64,000 bases of DNA, from assembly GCA_910584325.1 (NCBI GenBank), contig CAJTZH010000006.1:1-64000 (forward strand), read 5' to 3'. The notes below the pieces were generated by a model, which ran no database searches, was not told the origin of the DNA, and saw nothing but the letters and a program-made list of their open reading frames with translations. Within the stretch, counting starts at the first letter, position 1. Every line of letters begins with the position of its first letter. This DNA is from an uncultured Lachnospiraceae bacterium. GTDB lineage: Bacteria > Bacillota > Clostridia > Lachnospirales > Lachnospiraceae. Of this stretch, positions 8,464 through 17,200 are shown in pieces. A program made the position numbers and the translations under genes.

Positions 8464-9453
8464 TTATTTAACAAAAACAAATAACTCATCAAACATTTTA
8501 ATTGTTTTTAAATTTCCCTTTGCAGTTATATCGCCTGCCATAAAGGCTCTCTGAAACGTCATTCTTCCATTGACAATCCTATCAAACGTTTCTTTTTTCA
8601 TTTTGGCAACAATATCTGCGTTTTCTTTTACACCAAGACGGCACTCCAGCTTATTTCCCCGTATTTCCGCAACGATGCTTTTTTTCTTATCGTCAATAAT
8701 GAGATAATAGGAAGAGTTTACTGCCGGCTGTGGTTTAAACGCTTTACGCAATACGGTCGTGTAATACTCGTCCCCGCCGTTGGCTTCATCTACAAGCATG
8801 TCCTTAAACAGCGTAGATAATTCCTCAATATCCTTTTTCTGCGTCTGCACAAACTCCTCGTCTGAAACAAACTTTGAAAGCTGCTCACTTTCCTGCGGTG
8901 TAAAATTAATCGTATCCTTCATCATATTACGCAAAGTTTTATTACTGCTTGGAAGCGGAACCGCTTTCTGAGAAATTGTTCGATAAATCTCTTCTGCTCT
9001 CTTTTCAATAATTGCGGAATATTCCTTGTTAAATTCAAAATCAGTAGAATCATCCACATAAGCGCTAAGACCGTTGCAGGCTTTTCCTCCAAGAATTTCC
9101 CATGAATCCACAAGTGTTGCGTACGCCTGTCTCTCACCATAAGTTTTAGACATTACAACCGGAAACATATAAATCTGGCTAATCTTATTTTTATCTCCAT
9201 AAAGCCAGCAGCAATCTAAAAATTCCTGCATCAGACCGCCAATCCCCAACCACTCCACCGTCGTAGAAAGAATAATGGCATCCACTTCTTTTAAAGTAAG
9301 AGGAAGTGTTGTTATTCCGTTGCGAATTTCATATAAATTATAGCGTGAAACCTCTACCCTCAGTTCTTCCAAAACCTCCTGAATTTTACTGATTACCGCT
9401 AAAGACGGGTCATCTACCAACCCTCGTCCACCATAATATATATTAATTTTCAT
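8464..9453 (-). CDS. Flavodoxin-like NAD(P)H oxidoreductase fused to SCP2 domain
   Basis: About 329 residues. The first 140 read as a flavodoxin-fold reductase: INIYYGGRGLVDDP start, then VDAIILSTTVEWLGIGGLMQEFLD, as in multimeric flavodoxin/NADPH-dependent FMN reductases. The last 110 residues (YYLIIDDKKKSIVAEIRG to ITAKGNLKTIKMFDELFVF) have the SCP2 sterol-carrier pattern, including the FQRAFMAGDITAKGNL signature. The middle is helical and charged. The start is placed at ATG 9453, which has GGAGG six bases upstream; the ATG at 9463-9465 overlaps that ribosome site. It follows the rhomboid gene by 21 bases. A lipid-linked redox function is inference. Confidence 0.8.
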   Translation of the reverse strand: MKINIYYGGRGLVDDPSLAVISKIQEVLEELRVEVSRYNLYEIRNGITTLPLTLKEVDAIILSTTVEWLGIGGLMQEFLDCCWLYGDKNKISQIYMFPVVMSKTYGERQAYATLVDSWEILGGKACNGLSAYVDDSTDFEFNKEYSAIIEKRAEEIYRTISQKAVPLPSSNKTLRNMMKDTINFTPQESEQLSKFVSDEEFVQTQKKDIEELSTLFKDMLVDEANGGDEYYTTVLRKAFKPQPAVNSSYYLIIDDKKKSIVAEIRGNKLECRLGVKENADIVAKMKKETFDRIVNGRMTFQRAFMAGDITAKGNLKTIKMFDELFVFVK

Positions 9454-9474
9454 AACAACCTCCATCTTTCTACT

Positions 9475-10536
9475 TTAAAAATGATTATCTGACTGCGGTT
9501 TTTTATATAAAAACTTCGCAATCAGCAGTCCAGAAAAAAATCCACCGATATGCGCGGCATTATTAACTCCCGTACTGGTAAACCCTGAATATAAAAGATA
9601 TATTGTAAATAAAGTAAGACTGACTGAATTTAAGTCCTCCAATTTTCCTTTATTCACCGTAACAATATACACCAACGCGCCTATTACTCCGAAAACCGCG
9701 CCCGAGGCGCCTCCTGAAACCACATCTTTTCCAATCATGATATAGTAAAGGCAAGATACAATCGAAGACGCCAGACCAGTAACAATATATATAATAATAT
9801 ATTTTGCCACTCCGACTGCCCGCTCCAGATTATCACCCAGATAAAAAAGTGTAATCATATTTCCCGCAAGATGCATAAATCCAAAATGAATAAACATACA
9901 GGTGAAAAATCGGTATAATTCACCGCTCTCCCTAACCAACGGCCAGTAAAACGCACCATGCAGCAGCATATACAACGTATTTTCCGTAGAACCGTTCATT
10001 TCAAGCCAGACAAATACCAATATGTTAATTAAAATCAGAAGATTATTCATCGTCAGAATACGAATCTGTTTTTTCTTCCTGTGCTGCCGCGGCACATAAT
10101 TTTGTGTTACGCTTTCCTGCTGTATTGTATTTACACGCAGCGCGTCAATAACGGAACGCATCACCGCTTCAAAACCGCCGAAAATATCCGGTTGTCCTGC
10201 AGGCTGAATAAATAATGTATGATATGTGTCTAATACCCAGTATGGCACTTTATTCCCCGCTAAATCCTCCGCTACATACTCGCTGTAAGTACTAATCAAC
10301 GTCAATATCCGAACATCGTAATAACCCTTACTCTGTAAAAAACGTTTGACCGAATCAGCGACACTTTCCAACAGCTCAGTCGTCACATTACTTTGCGCGG
10401 GGTCTTGATAATCCACCAGATTTACCACATAACATACTCCATTGACAGCATGAAACCATAACGCCATCTTAGGAGCGTTTACGCCGATTTTTTGAACCCC
10501 CGCCCCGGAGAGCTTATTTTCTATTAAATCTATCAT
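9475..10536 (-). CDS. Rhomboid family intramembrane serine protease
   Basis: 353-residue protein with a soluble N-terminal region of about 160 residues and a six-helix rhomboid core. The core shows HFGFMHLAGNM (L1 region), the catalytic serine in GGASGAVFGVIGALVY (about residue 275) and the catalytic His in NAAHIGGFFSGLLIAKF near the end, so the protease should be active. The N-terminal region (ALWFHAVNGVCYVVNLVDY and a tyrosine-rich stretch) is not one I recognise. It lies 66 bases after the FHA gene that ends the Tad locus and may be read from the same transcript. The substrate is unknown; processing of a surface or pilus protein is possible but not shown. Confidence 0.9.
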   Translation of the reverse strand: MIDLIENKLSGAGVQKIGVNAPKMALWFHAVNGVCYVVNLVDYQDPAQSNVTTELLESVADSVKRFLQSKGYYDVRILTLISTYSEYVAEDLAGNKVPYWVLDTYHTLFIQPAGQPDIFGGFEAVMRSVIDALRVNTIQQESVTQNYVPRQHRKKKQIRILTMNNLLILINILVFVWLEMNGSTENTLYMLLHGAFYWPLVRESGELYRFFTCMFIHFGFMHLAGNMITLFYLGDNLERAVGVAKYIIIYIVTGLASSIVSCLYYIMIGKDVVSGGASGAVFGVIGALVYIVTVNKGKLEDLNSVSLTLFTIYLLYSGFTSTGVNNAAHIGGFFSGLLIAKFLYKKPQSDNHF

Positions 10537-10602
10537 CCATTACTCCACGAACCTTAAACTATATGCTACTATACAAAACAATACCATTAATTGCGTTTTA
10601 TG

Positions 10603-11694
10603 TCAATTTAAGCAGAATTTTTCATTCGCAAAGCATATCTGGTCGCCTTCCCTAATCAAAACCGGTTCATACGGCGAAATCCTGCTTCCATTTACAAACG
10701 TTCCGTTTGTAGAGTCCAAATCCTCTATATAGTATCCACCACATTCCATTGTAATAACCGCGTGTTTTCTGCTAACCATAACATTCTTCAAAACGTAGTC
10801 TGACTCCGTCGTACTGGTTCCAATCCGAATAGGAAATTTTGAAAATAAAATATCTGTTCCTCCGCTTATATTCTGTAATTTTTTTACATTCAGGATTTGT
10901 GTCTCACCGTAAGACATATTTTCGGCAACAGCCATTGTCCCATGGTCATTTGCATCCTTGTTACGCTTATTCATCCATGAAAACCATTTTCCTTTTTTCT
11001 TCTTTTCTTTTTTATCCTCTCCCGACAATTCTATTTCCAATTCTTCCAATGTATAAGTATTAATATTCTCCGTTGCTGCTTCTTTGCGTTTTTCCTCTTC
11101 AACACTATCTTTCCTGGTCTCTGTGTGTCGAATAACCTGTCTGATTTCTGTTTCCTGACTCGAAGAAAACACTTCATCCATCAGTCCGTCCATAGTAAAA
11201 TTATTTTTTAATATTTTTTGATAAAGACCATACGCCGTCATAACATCCTGCTGTCTTGTATGATTAAGCTTCTCCAGAATATATTCCATTAATTCCCGTA
11301 CGCTTTTGTTAAACGGTTGGTATCCTGCCGGAAAATAACAAAACAATAATTCTTGTCCGCTTATAAAAATAAACTCCGGATTTAACAAAACAGAATCCAT
11401 ATTTAACAGATATTCCTCCGCCCTATGAACCAATAATGTAATTTCCGAAAAAATAAGTTTAATGTCTGTCATCGACACCTGTTCACTCCCGAACTTCTTC
11501 GCAAGACTTTGACACTGCATAACCGGATACCGGTAAGTAACCGTATTATTAATTCTAACTAATGAAATCGGAAGAAATCCTTTTATATTGTTATACTCAA
11601 ACATTTTAAATTCAAATCCTGAGATATTCTGTTCATTTGACACAATTAAAAGATAATTTCCGTTCACCTCATTAACAATTCTACTTTGAAGCAT
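10603..11694 (-). CDS. DUF6382-like protein with C-terminal FHA domain
   Basis: About 363 residues. The first 170 form a mixed alpha/beta region resembling the domain annotated DUF6382 in Clostridia (name recalled, not searched). A charged, lysine-rich middle (about 190-265) has no predicted structure. The last 90 residues are an FHA phosphothreonine-binding domain: RIGTSTTESDYVL, then SRKHAVI and LDSTNGTFVNG, all key residues present. The start is placed at ATG 11694, eleven bases after AGGAGG; the ATG at 11703 is only two bases from it and less likely. The gene overlaps the end of tadE and is the last gene of the Tad locus. FHA domains suggest control by a Ser/Thr kinase, not encoded here. 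Confidence 0.85.
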   Translation of the reverse strand: MLQSRIVNEVNGNYLLIVSNEQNISGFEFKMFEYNNIKGFLPISLVRINNTVTYRYPVMQCQSLAKKFGSEQVSMTDIKLIFSEITLLVHRAEEYLLNMDSVLLNPEFIFISGQELLFCYFPAGYQPFNKSVRELMEYILEKLNHTRQQDVMTAYGLYQKILKNNFTMDGLMDEVFSSSQETEIRQVIRHTETRKDSVEEEKRKEAATENINTYTLEELEIELSGEDKKEKKKKGKWFSWMNKRNKDANDHGTMAVAENMSYGETQILNVKKLQNISGGTDILFSKFPIRIGTSTTESDYVLKNVMVSRKHAVITMECGGYYIEDLDSTNGTFVNGSRISPYEPVLIREGDQICFANEKFCLN

Positions 11695-12079
11695 ATGAAT
11701 CATCGCCTCCTGACGGAATTAAGTTCTTTATTGCCTCTGTTTGCCAGACAAAGTCAACCGGATTATTTTTTACAATCTGCGAATAGTCTGTCTCTGTCTT
11801 AAAAAAACCTGATTTTATTTGTATGTTAGGCTTTTTAGTCATCGTCTTTGACGCAATATATCTGCTGACTTCACCCGACAATCCTTCCAGCGATTTTTTA
11901 CTGTTTTCTTTTACAATCGGCATTTCAAATTCATACCGCATACACACTTTATCAGCCGCACAATTTATGACAACATTATCATGGCAGTTTAACGCAAGCA
12001 AAATAAGCTGCACAGCAATTAATGTAAAAACCGGTATCAAAACCGAAGCCTCTATCGTAACCGAACCCTTTAATTTCAT
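11681..12079 (-). CDS. tadE: TadE-like pseudopilin
   Basis: 132-residue protein opening KLKGSVTIEASVLIPVFTLIAV: a short basic leader, then Gly-Ser and the T-x-E-A-S/A class III signal followed by a 20-residue hydrophobic helix, as in TadE/TadF minor pseudopilins. The Glu at +5-like position is present. The remainder is a small extracytoplasmic domain with no further motif. The ATG at 12079 has GGAGG nine bases upstream and overlaps the stop of the prepilin peptidase gene as ATGA, indicating translational coupling. An upstream in-frame start at 12115 lacks a ribosome site. Confidence 0.85.
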   Translation of the reverse strand: MKLKGSVTIEASVLIPVFTLIAVQLILLALNCHDNVVINCAADKVCMRYEFEMPIVKENSKKSLEGLSGEVSRYIASKTMTKKPNIQIKSGFFKTETDYSQIVKNNPVDFVWQTEAIKNLIPSGGDDSYASK

Positions 12080-12495
12080 AATATCAATCCTCCCAAAAAA
12101 CCGACTAAAATACAAGGAACAAACGGTATTTTTTCTCTATAATAAAAACCTTTTCGAATTATCAGGCATATGGCAAAAACCGCCATTACAAAAAAAGCAA
12201 TTAATAAAGTGAGCAGCGTCAGTCTTATGCCGCACAATACACCGGTAACCAGCACAACCATTCCATCCCCATATCCAATCGCCTCTCCCGATAAAAACGA
12301 TATCAGCAGCATAATAACACCAACGAATAAACCGGGAACAATTCCCCACACACTTTCCTGAACGCCCAAAATTCTTACTATAAAACCCAATATCAGAAAA
12401 AATAATAACTCCCGTAAGTCGACCGTTTGTGTTTTAATGTCTTTTATCGTTTCTATCGTTAAAAATATTATTTCCAAAAAATATATCAATTTCAT
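12076..12495 (-). CDS. A24 family prepilin peptidase
   Basis: 139-residue integral membrane aspartyl protease, about six hydrophobic segments. The two catalytic aspartates are visible in IKDIKTQTVD (about residue 20) and in the GYGDG motif (about residue 76), and KIPFVPCILVG matches the family's C-terminal segment. It lacks the N-methylase domain, as is usual for TadV/CpaA enzymes that only cleave the leader of Flp and TadE/F pilins. The start at 12495 follows the TadE-like gene's TAG stop by one base, and its GGAGG lies inside that gene's last codons. Confidence 0.92.
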   Translation of the reverse strand: MKLIYFLEIIFLTIETIKDIKTQTVDLRELLFFLILGFIVRILGVQESVWGIVPGLFVGVIMLLISFLSGEAIGYGDGMVVLVTGVLCGIRLTLLTLLIAFFVMAVFAICLIIRKGFYYREKIPFVPCILVGFLGGLIL

Positions 12496-12496
12496 T

Positions 12497-13354
12497 CTAT
12501 CCTCCACACCGGCTGCAGGCAGGTCTGTCCGATACGGTCTCAAATAAAACCGTATAGACTACCCGTTTTAATCCACTGCAATTAATGTCCGTATGATACC
12601 TGTCGCCATATTCCGTAATATACAATACCGTTCCGGCACCGCCACACCGCTCACAGGAATCATATCTGCCGCCGCTGCCATTTCTTAACTCCGGAATCTG
12701 TGCTTTCGCAACGGTCTTTATGGATAATCGTAAATGACTGCAATTACTATTAACATGAAATACTGTTCCTGTCTCTGTAATATATACCATTTTTTTACCC
12801 TCGTATCCGGCAGAACCACCCTCCGCTCCCTTATCCTCATTTCCAATCCACTTCCGCACGCTTACCTTTTGTACACAGGGAAATCCTAGAATTTTAAGAA
12901 AATCAAAAGGCATCCCGGCGTAATAATTCACCTCGAAATGAATCATATCCTCATTAAATTCGGATTGTAATGCGGATATCCCCAAAATCCCTCCTTTTAC
13001 ACCTGCGTTTTCCACAATTTTTTTATCCAGTTCACCATAAAGAAGCGCTAACGCAGACCCCATATTGGCGCTTCCCTCTGACGTATATTCCGTTTTAGAC
13101 AACGCCCTTGCTAAATTATACAACGCCTCATTTACACGATTCTGAAAACTGATAAAATTAATTACATGGATAAATATAACGATAAAAAACACAAAAAGCG
13201 GAATGACAAACGCAGCTTCCAATGTCATTGAGGCAGATAAAACTGCCCTTTTGAATTTTTTTGATTTCTTTATAGAGGAGTTATAATTTTTAGACAGAAA
13301 ACTACATTGTAATTTCCCTATTTTATCCATTGAAATAAAAACAATCTTTACCAC
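12497..13354 (-). CDS. TadE-like protein with two C-terminal H-C-CxxC repeats
   Basis: 285 residues. Residues 36-68 carry a class III signal-like segment (SASMTLEAAFVIPLFVF) typical of TadE-type pseudopilins. The C-terminal third holds two tandem copies of one motif: YITETGTVFH...C...CERC (residues about 191-237; H200, C205, C234, C237) and YITEYGDRYH...C...CSRC (about 245-283; H254, C259, C280, C283). Each offers one His and three Cys, a plausible metal site or disulfide-knitted finger outside the cell. Similar YxTxxGxxYHxxxC...CxxC modules occur at the ends of unrelated exported Firmicutes proteins. The GTG start at 13354 has AGGAG eight bases upstream. It sits between the DUF5702-like gene and the prepilin peptidase. 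Confidence 0.85.
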   Translation of the reverse strand: MVKIVFISMDKIGKLQCSFLSKNYNSSIKKSKKFKRAVLSASMTLEAAFVIPLFVFFIVIFIHVINFISFQNRVNEALYNLARALSKTEYTSEGSANMGSALALLYGELDKKIVENAGVKGGILGISALQSEFNEDMIHFEVNYYAGMPFDFLKILGFPCVQKVSVRKWIGNEDKGAEGGSAGYEGKKMVYITETGTVFHVNSNCSHLRLSIKTVAKAQIPELRNGSGGRYDSCERCGGAGTVLYITEYGDRYHTDINCSGLKRVVYTVLFETVSDRPACSRCGG

Positions 13355-13431
13355 ATTTTCATCTCCTTTCGTTAATTAGTATCAATATAGAAAATCCAAA
13401 AGAGCATTTTTACCTGCCTTAGGCTTCGTCC

Positions 13432-15531
13432 TTAATAATGAAATTCCATTTTTTGTGTATACTGATATTTTCCGTGATAATAGTCAAACAAAACCGTTCC
13501 TTTTATTCCATACAGATACCGGTACATCCTGATATGTGGATATCCTTGCGCAGTCATATTCAGTTCCATAATATCCATTGTTCTGAAAATCTTTTTCTCC
13601 TTATTCTCAAGAAATAACAATAACTGCAAATATTCATTATAATTTAGTCCTGCGTCATTATCCGGTGACTTTTTTGTGATGCTTTTAGAAACAATATCCT
13701 CCAGCTTTGTTTTCCATTCCTTCTCGTTCTTTACAAAAGAAACCGTTCCCTCATTCATAAGAATTTTTACATCATTTACCGCCTCGCCATATGCCCACGC
13801 GGCAAGAAGTAAATATTCACCCATTTTGATAATCCCATGTACTCCGGTAAACCCCAAAAACGCCGTTGCCATCGCGAGACACTCCTGTTTCTTCTCAATA
13901 TCACAAATGATATACGAAAAATTCATCGTAAAACGCAGTGCAATCAACCGGGAAACTACTTCCTTTAAATTATCCTTATCAACAGATTTCTTTCCTAATA
14001 TGTACTCCGTTTCATATTGAAGAATCCCCTCTTTATTGGGATTCAGATAATTGGCAAAATGCAAATCAACATATTTGTTATACAAAAAATCCTCATATAG
14101 ATTTTCCGGATTAATATCAAAATGATGAGAACCTGCAGAAAACTTACAATACATAGAGGACAAATCTTTGTAAGGCGCTTTATTCGTCGAAATACTACCG
14201 GTATCTTCAACTACCAGCTTTAACTGATTATTAGTAAACACGTTTTTAATCTTTTCCAAGGCATCCAGACTCATTCCTTTCCCAAGGCTTAACCCATCAT
14301 AATGAAATTGAATTGCACCTGCCGGATACTGCCTGCATATGGCAATACAATCATCTACCATTCCGTATACCTCTCCGATACTGTCTATATCCATATAACA
14401 TCCGGCAAGTCCGGAAACCGCTGCTTCCATCTCCGATAGGATAACTTGACAATTTAACAACTGATGTCTTAATTCCTCAAGATTACACAATGTATTTGCC
14501 TCTCCCGTACCATACTTTTCCAACTCGTTAAACTCCTGTGAAAATGCTGTATTGACGCTATCGCTCAAAGAAGATTTATTTGCGCTAAAAATTTGTCCAG
14601 ACACGGATAAATTCCCCATTAATTTCTCTGTATCCCGCTCAATCTCCTCTATTAGATTAAGAGACTGCCCAAGCTTCTTCTGCGTTTGATGAATTTCCGA
14701 CAAAATACTGTCTGCTCCCGAACGGAAACCGTCATCCGAAAAGTATCCCAAAGTAAGCGGATAATGATAAACATGAATTATCCAATCCAGTTCTCCTTTT
14801 AAATTCTCCAGCTTTTCTGTAATGTCATAATACTTCCCACTAACTGCCTGATAAATCATATCCTCTGTTACACCGACAGCCTGCTTGTCCTTCCCCGCGG
14901 GAGCAAGTTTTTTCACAAAACTTCCCGTACCGCTGAGTCTGCCAAAGAACTGGGCAAGACCCGTAGAAGTCGTTTTTACTCCTTCTACATACATAAGCAG
15001 CTTTAAAATTTTTCCGTCAATTTTACTTGCTTCTTTCTGTCTTTTTGTCAGTTCATCCTTTACCTCATCCAACTCTTTTGTCTTTGCCGTCTCCGTCATT
15101 TGTGGTATAAAATCCAAAATACTGTTATCAAACTGTCCGTATCTCATATATCCGATAATTTCGTCATAGAAATAGGTTCCGTTGTCATCTGTCAGCATTT
15201 TTATCTCTTCTAGCGAAACACCCTTTAGTATAACGGTGTACGGGTTAAAACCGCCGGCAAACTTGCAATTTTCCTGTATATATTCATACAGCATTTGCTC
15301 CACATCAGCCTGCTCACTGATTACACCGCCAAAAACTTCATACTTGTCCAGCACCGGTCTGGAGTATTGAGAGAAAAGCGACTGTACTCCGACATTTACC
15401 ACAGTGTTTATCCGTGTTTTCGCACCCGCGCATACTGCCGATTCAATCAAAACCAAAAGCAGCGATAAAATTAGTCCGAAAATTAATCCCGCGTAAACCG
15501 TAATCTGGGCCTTCAGCCTCTTTCCTCCCAT
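13432..15531 (-). CDS. DUF5702-like TadG-type protein
   Basis: 699-residue protein with an N-terminal membrane helix (QITVYAGLIFGLILSLLLVLIES, about 9-31) preceded by a short basic segment, followed by a long extracytoplasmic region that is mostly alpha-helical with several coiled-coil-like stretches (about 140-170 and 280-330) and a hydrophobic helix near residues 570-600. This matches the large pseudopilin-like protein found at this position in Clostridia Tad loci (DUF5702, name recalled). It probably plays the role of TadG as a minor pilin or assembly adaptor. The ATG is preceded by GGTGGAGAA. It follows the flp gene by 15 bases. Confidence 0.75.
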   Translation of the reverse strand: MGGKRLKAQITVYAGLIFGLILSLLLVLIESAVCAGAKTRINTVVNVGVQSLFSQYSRPVLDKYEVFGGVISEQADVEQMLYEYIQENCKFAGGFNPYTVILKGVSLEEIKMLTDDNGTYFYDEIIGYMRYGQFDNSILDFIPQMTETAKTKELDEVKDELTKRQKEASKIDGKILKLLMYVEGVKTTSTGLAQFFGRLSGTGSFVKKLAPAGKDKQAVGVTEDMIYQAVSGKYYDITEKLENLKGELDWIIHVYHYPLTLGYFSDDGFRSGADSILSEIHQTQKKLGQSLNLIEEIERDTEKLMGNLSVSGQIFSANKSSLSDSVNTAFSQEFNELEKYGTGEANTLCNLEELRHQLLNCQVILSEMEAAVSGLAGCYMDIDSIGEVYGMVDDCIAICRQYPAGAIQFHYDGLSLGKGMSLDALEKIKNVFTNNQLKLVVEDTGSISTNKAPYKDLSSMYCKFSAGSHHFDINPENLYEDFLYNKYVDLHFANYLNPNKEGILQYETEYILGKKSVDKDNLKEVVSRLIALRFTMNFSYIICDIEKKQECLAMATAFLGFTGVHGIIKMGEYLLLAAWAYGEAVNDVKILMNEGTVSFVKNEKEWKTKLEDIVSKSITKKSPDNDAGLNYNEYLQLLLFLENKEKKIFRTMDIMELNMTAQGYPHIRMYRYLYGIKGTVLFDYYHGKYQYTQKMEFHY

Positions 15532-15546
15532 TTCTCCACCTCACTT

Positions 15547-15717
15547 TTAAATACTGTTTGCCTGCGACGCAATCTTCGATAAGATATTATTCACCAAAGA
15601 AACAATCTGGCTCTTAAAAATAATAACAAGTCCGATTAAAACCACTATAATCAAAATTACTTCAATAACTCCCATTCCTTCATTTCTTTTCAAAACATTT
15701 CTAATTTTCTGAATCAT
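15547..15717 (-). CDS. flp: Flp-family type IVb pilin (major pilin candidate)
   Basis: A 56-codon gene. The product begins MIQKIRNVLKRNEGMGVIEV: a basic leader, then a Gly-x-x-x-x-Glu-like class III cleavage region and a hydrophobic helix (ILIIVVLIGLVIIF), ending with a short polar tail rich in Ser/Asn/Gln. This is the size and shape of Flp1-type pilins of Lachnospiraceae Tad systems. The ATG at 15717 has AGGAGG seven bases upstream, and TAA is at 15547-15549. It lies between tadC (11 bases away) and the DUF5702-like gene, the expected place for the main pilin subunit, and should be cleaved by the A24 peptidase encoded at 12076-12495. Confidence 0.9.
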   Translation of the reverse strand: MIQKIRNVLKRNEGMGVIEVILIIVVLIGLVIIFKSQIVSLVNNILSKIASQANSI

Positions 15718-15728
15718 ATTTTGACCTC

Positions 15729-17183
15729 CTAAACATTAAATGATGTAAAAGCAGGTACCAAAACAATAAACATTACTATTGCAAGCATAATCATCATTGG
15801 TATCATTAACTTCGTACCTGCCTCTTCCCCAAGTTTTTTCGCAATATTTTTTCTCTGTTCAAAAGCATCGACTACCTCATCCTCCAGCATCTTTGACAAA
15901 CCCTTTGAACCTTTTTTTACATTCTGCTCCAGTAACGTACCAAGCTTTAAGTACTCGTGTATATTGCACCTTCTTCCAAAAGCCGCGTATGCACTTCCTT
16001 CCGAAATGCCTGACTGAATTTCATAATATGTAATTTTCATCTCCTCATAAGCGAATCTACGCGCCTTAGACTCCCTGACCGTTTTCTTTTCATAATCCTT
16101 TACTATCCTTTCCCATGCTTTTAAAATACTCATTCCTGCACCGGAAAGTATATTTAGTTTGGAAACAATCTCTGAATAGTCCAACAGCATTTGTCTTTTC
16201 CGTTCTTTCATCCGGCTATCAAGCTCTTTATCCATTCCCGGAAAAACAACCACCGCCGTAATTATTCCCAAAAACAGCAACATCAGCGTATGATTCTCCT
16301 GCTCCTCTTCATACAAAATTTTTTCTCCGTCTATTTCTTCGGGAAACGCAACTGTTTCATCCGTTCTTGTACTTTCGTCATTTTCCCGGATAATTTGTCT
16401 AAGCGTACGCACGAAACGCTCCTCCTTCGTTAGAACCGGCTCCACAACCTCTACTGTAATCTCATACCTGCATTCTGCGTCCATATATGAAAATACTGCC
16501 GTGAGTATAATTGTTTCTTTCTGCCCCGCCAAAAAATCTTCATTATAAACTGTTCCAAATGTATCAATAATTTGTGGATTGGATGACATCCATGTAATCT
16601 TCATGGCATACTCTTCAAGATAAGTTATCAGATTCAGGTTAGAATAAACCTGTACAAGTGATTCATTCTCCCCTGTCATTCGATGCAATAGGGTTTCATA
16701 CGCTTTTCGAAAATTCTCCTGTGTTTCCTCTATTGAAAATTCTCTCGGATAAATTTCAACGAAAACCTCTGCTCCGTTTGCCAGAAACGCAAACTGTTTT
16801 TTATTTTCCGCATATGCCGGACGTTTTACCTGATACGCTTTTATCTGTCCCATATCTTCTCTCGAAATACAATATAAAAAAGCAAGTACACAAGTTACAG
16901 CGATAATCGCTATGGAATAAGACAGTCTTCTAATATTAAATAGCAGCTCCGTTTCTTTTTCGTCTTTTACAACATTCAGACGTTCCAACTTTTTTCTTCG
17001 TCCCTGATTTGAAAACGACAGGCGATACTTTTTTAAAGTTATTAAAATACCACAGGCTGCCGGATATAATTTTTTTAATTCGTTTCCTTTTTGCGGCAGT
17101 CTTTCAAACGTCTCTTTTTTGTAATTCCCGAACAAAAACCATATTATTGTTAATAATCCGAGAATTACCACACATACAATCAT
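15729..17183 (-). CDS. tadC: TadC-like type II/IV secretion system F protein
   Basis: About 484 residues. A membrane helix at the start (IVCVVILGLLTIIWFLFG), a second near residue 110 and a third near residue 300 frame an extracytoplasmic Glu/Thr-rich region of about 180 residues that is not part of the usual T2SSF domain. The C-terminal 170 residues are a T2SSF domain (LLDYSEIVSKLNILSGAGMS to EEAGTKLMIPMMIMLAIVMF). That makes it longer than typical TadC (about 300). I place the start at ATG 17183, six bases after GGGGGA; a GTG at 17201 overlaps the tadB stop. It pairs with TadB as the inner-membrane platform of the pilus. Confidence 0.85.
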   Translation of the reverse strand: MIVCVVILGLLTIIWFLFGNYKKETFERLPQKGNELKKLYPAACGILITLKKYRLSFSNQGRRKKLERLNVVKDEKETELLFNIRRLSYSIAIIAVTCVLAFLYCISREDMGQIKAYQVKRPAYAENKKQFAFLANGAEVFVEIYPREFSIEETQENFRKAYETLLHRMTGENESLVQVYSNLNLITYLEEYAMKITWMSSNPQIIDTFGTVYNEDFLAGQKETIILTAVFSYMDAECRYEITVEVVEPVLTKEERFVRTLRQIIRENDESTRTDETVAFPEEIDGEKILYEEEQENHTLMLLFLGIITAVVVFPGMDKELDSRMKERKRQMLLDYSEIVSKLNILSGAGMSILKAWERIVKDYEKKTVRESKARRFAYEEMKITYYEIQSGISEGSAYAAFGRRCNIHEYLKLGTLLEQNVKKGSKGLSKMLEDEVVDAFEQRKNIAKKLGEEAGTKLMIPMMIMLAIVMFIVLVPAFTSFNV

Positions 17184-17200
17184 ATACATTCCCCCTTTCA

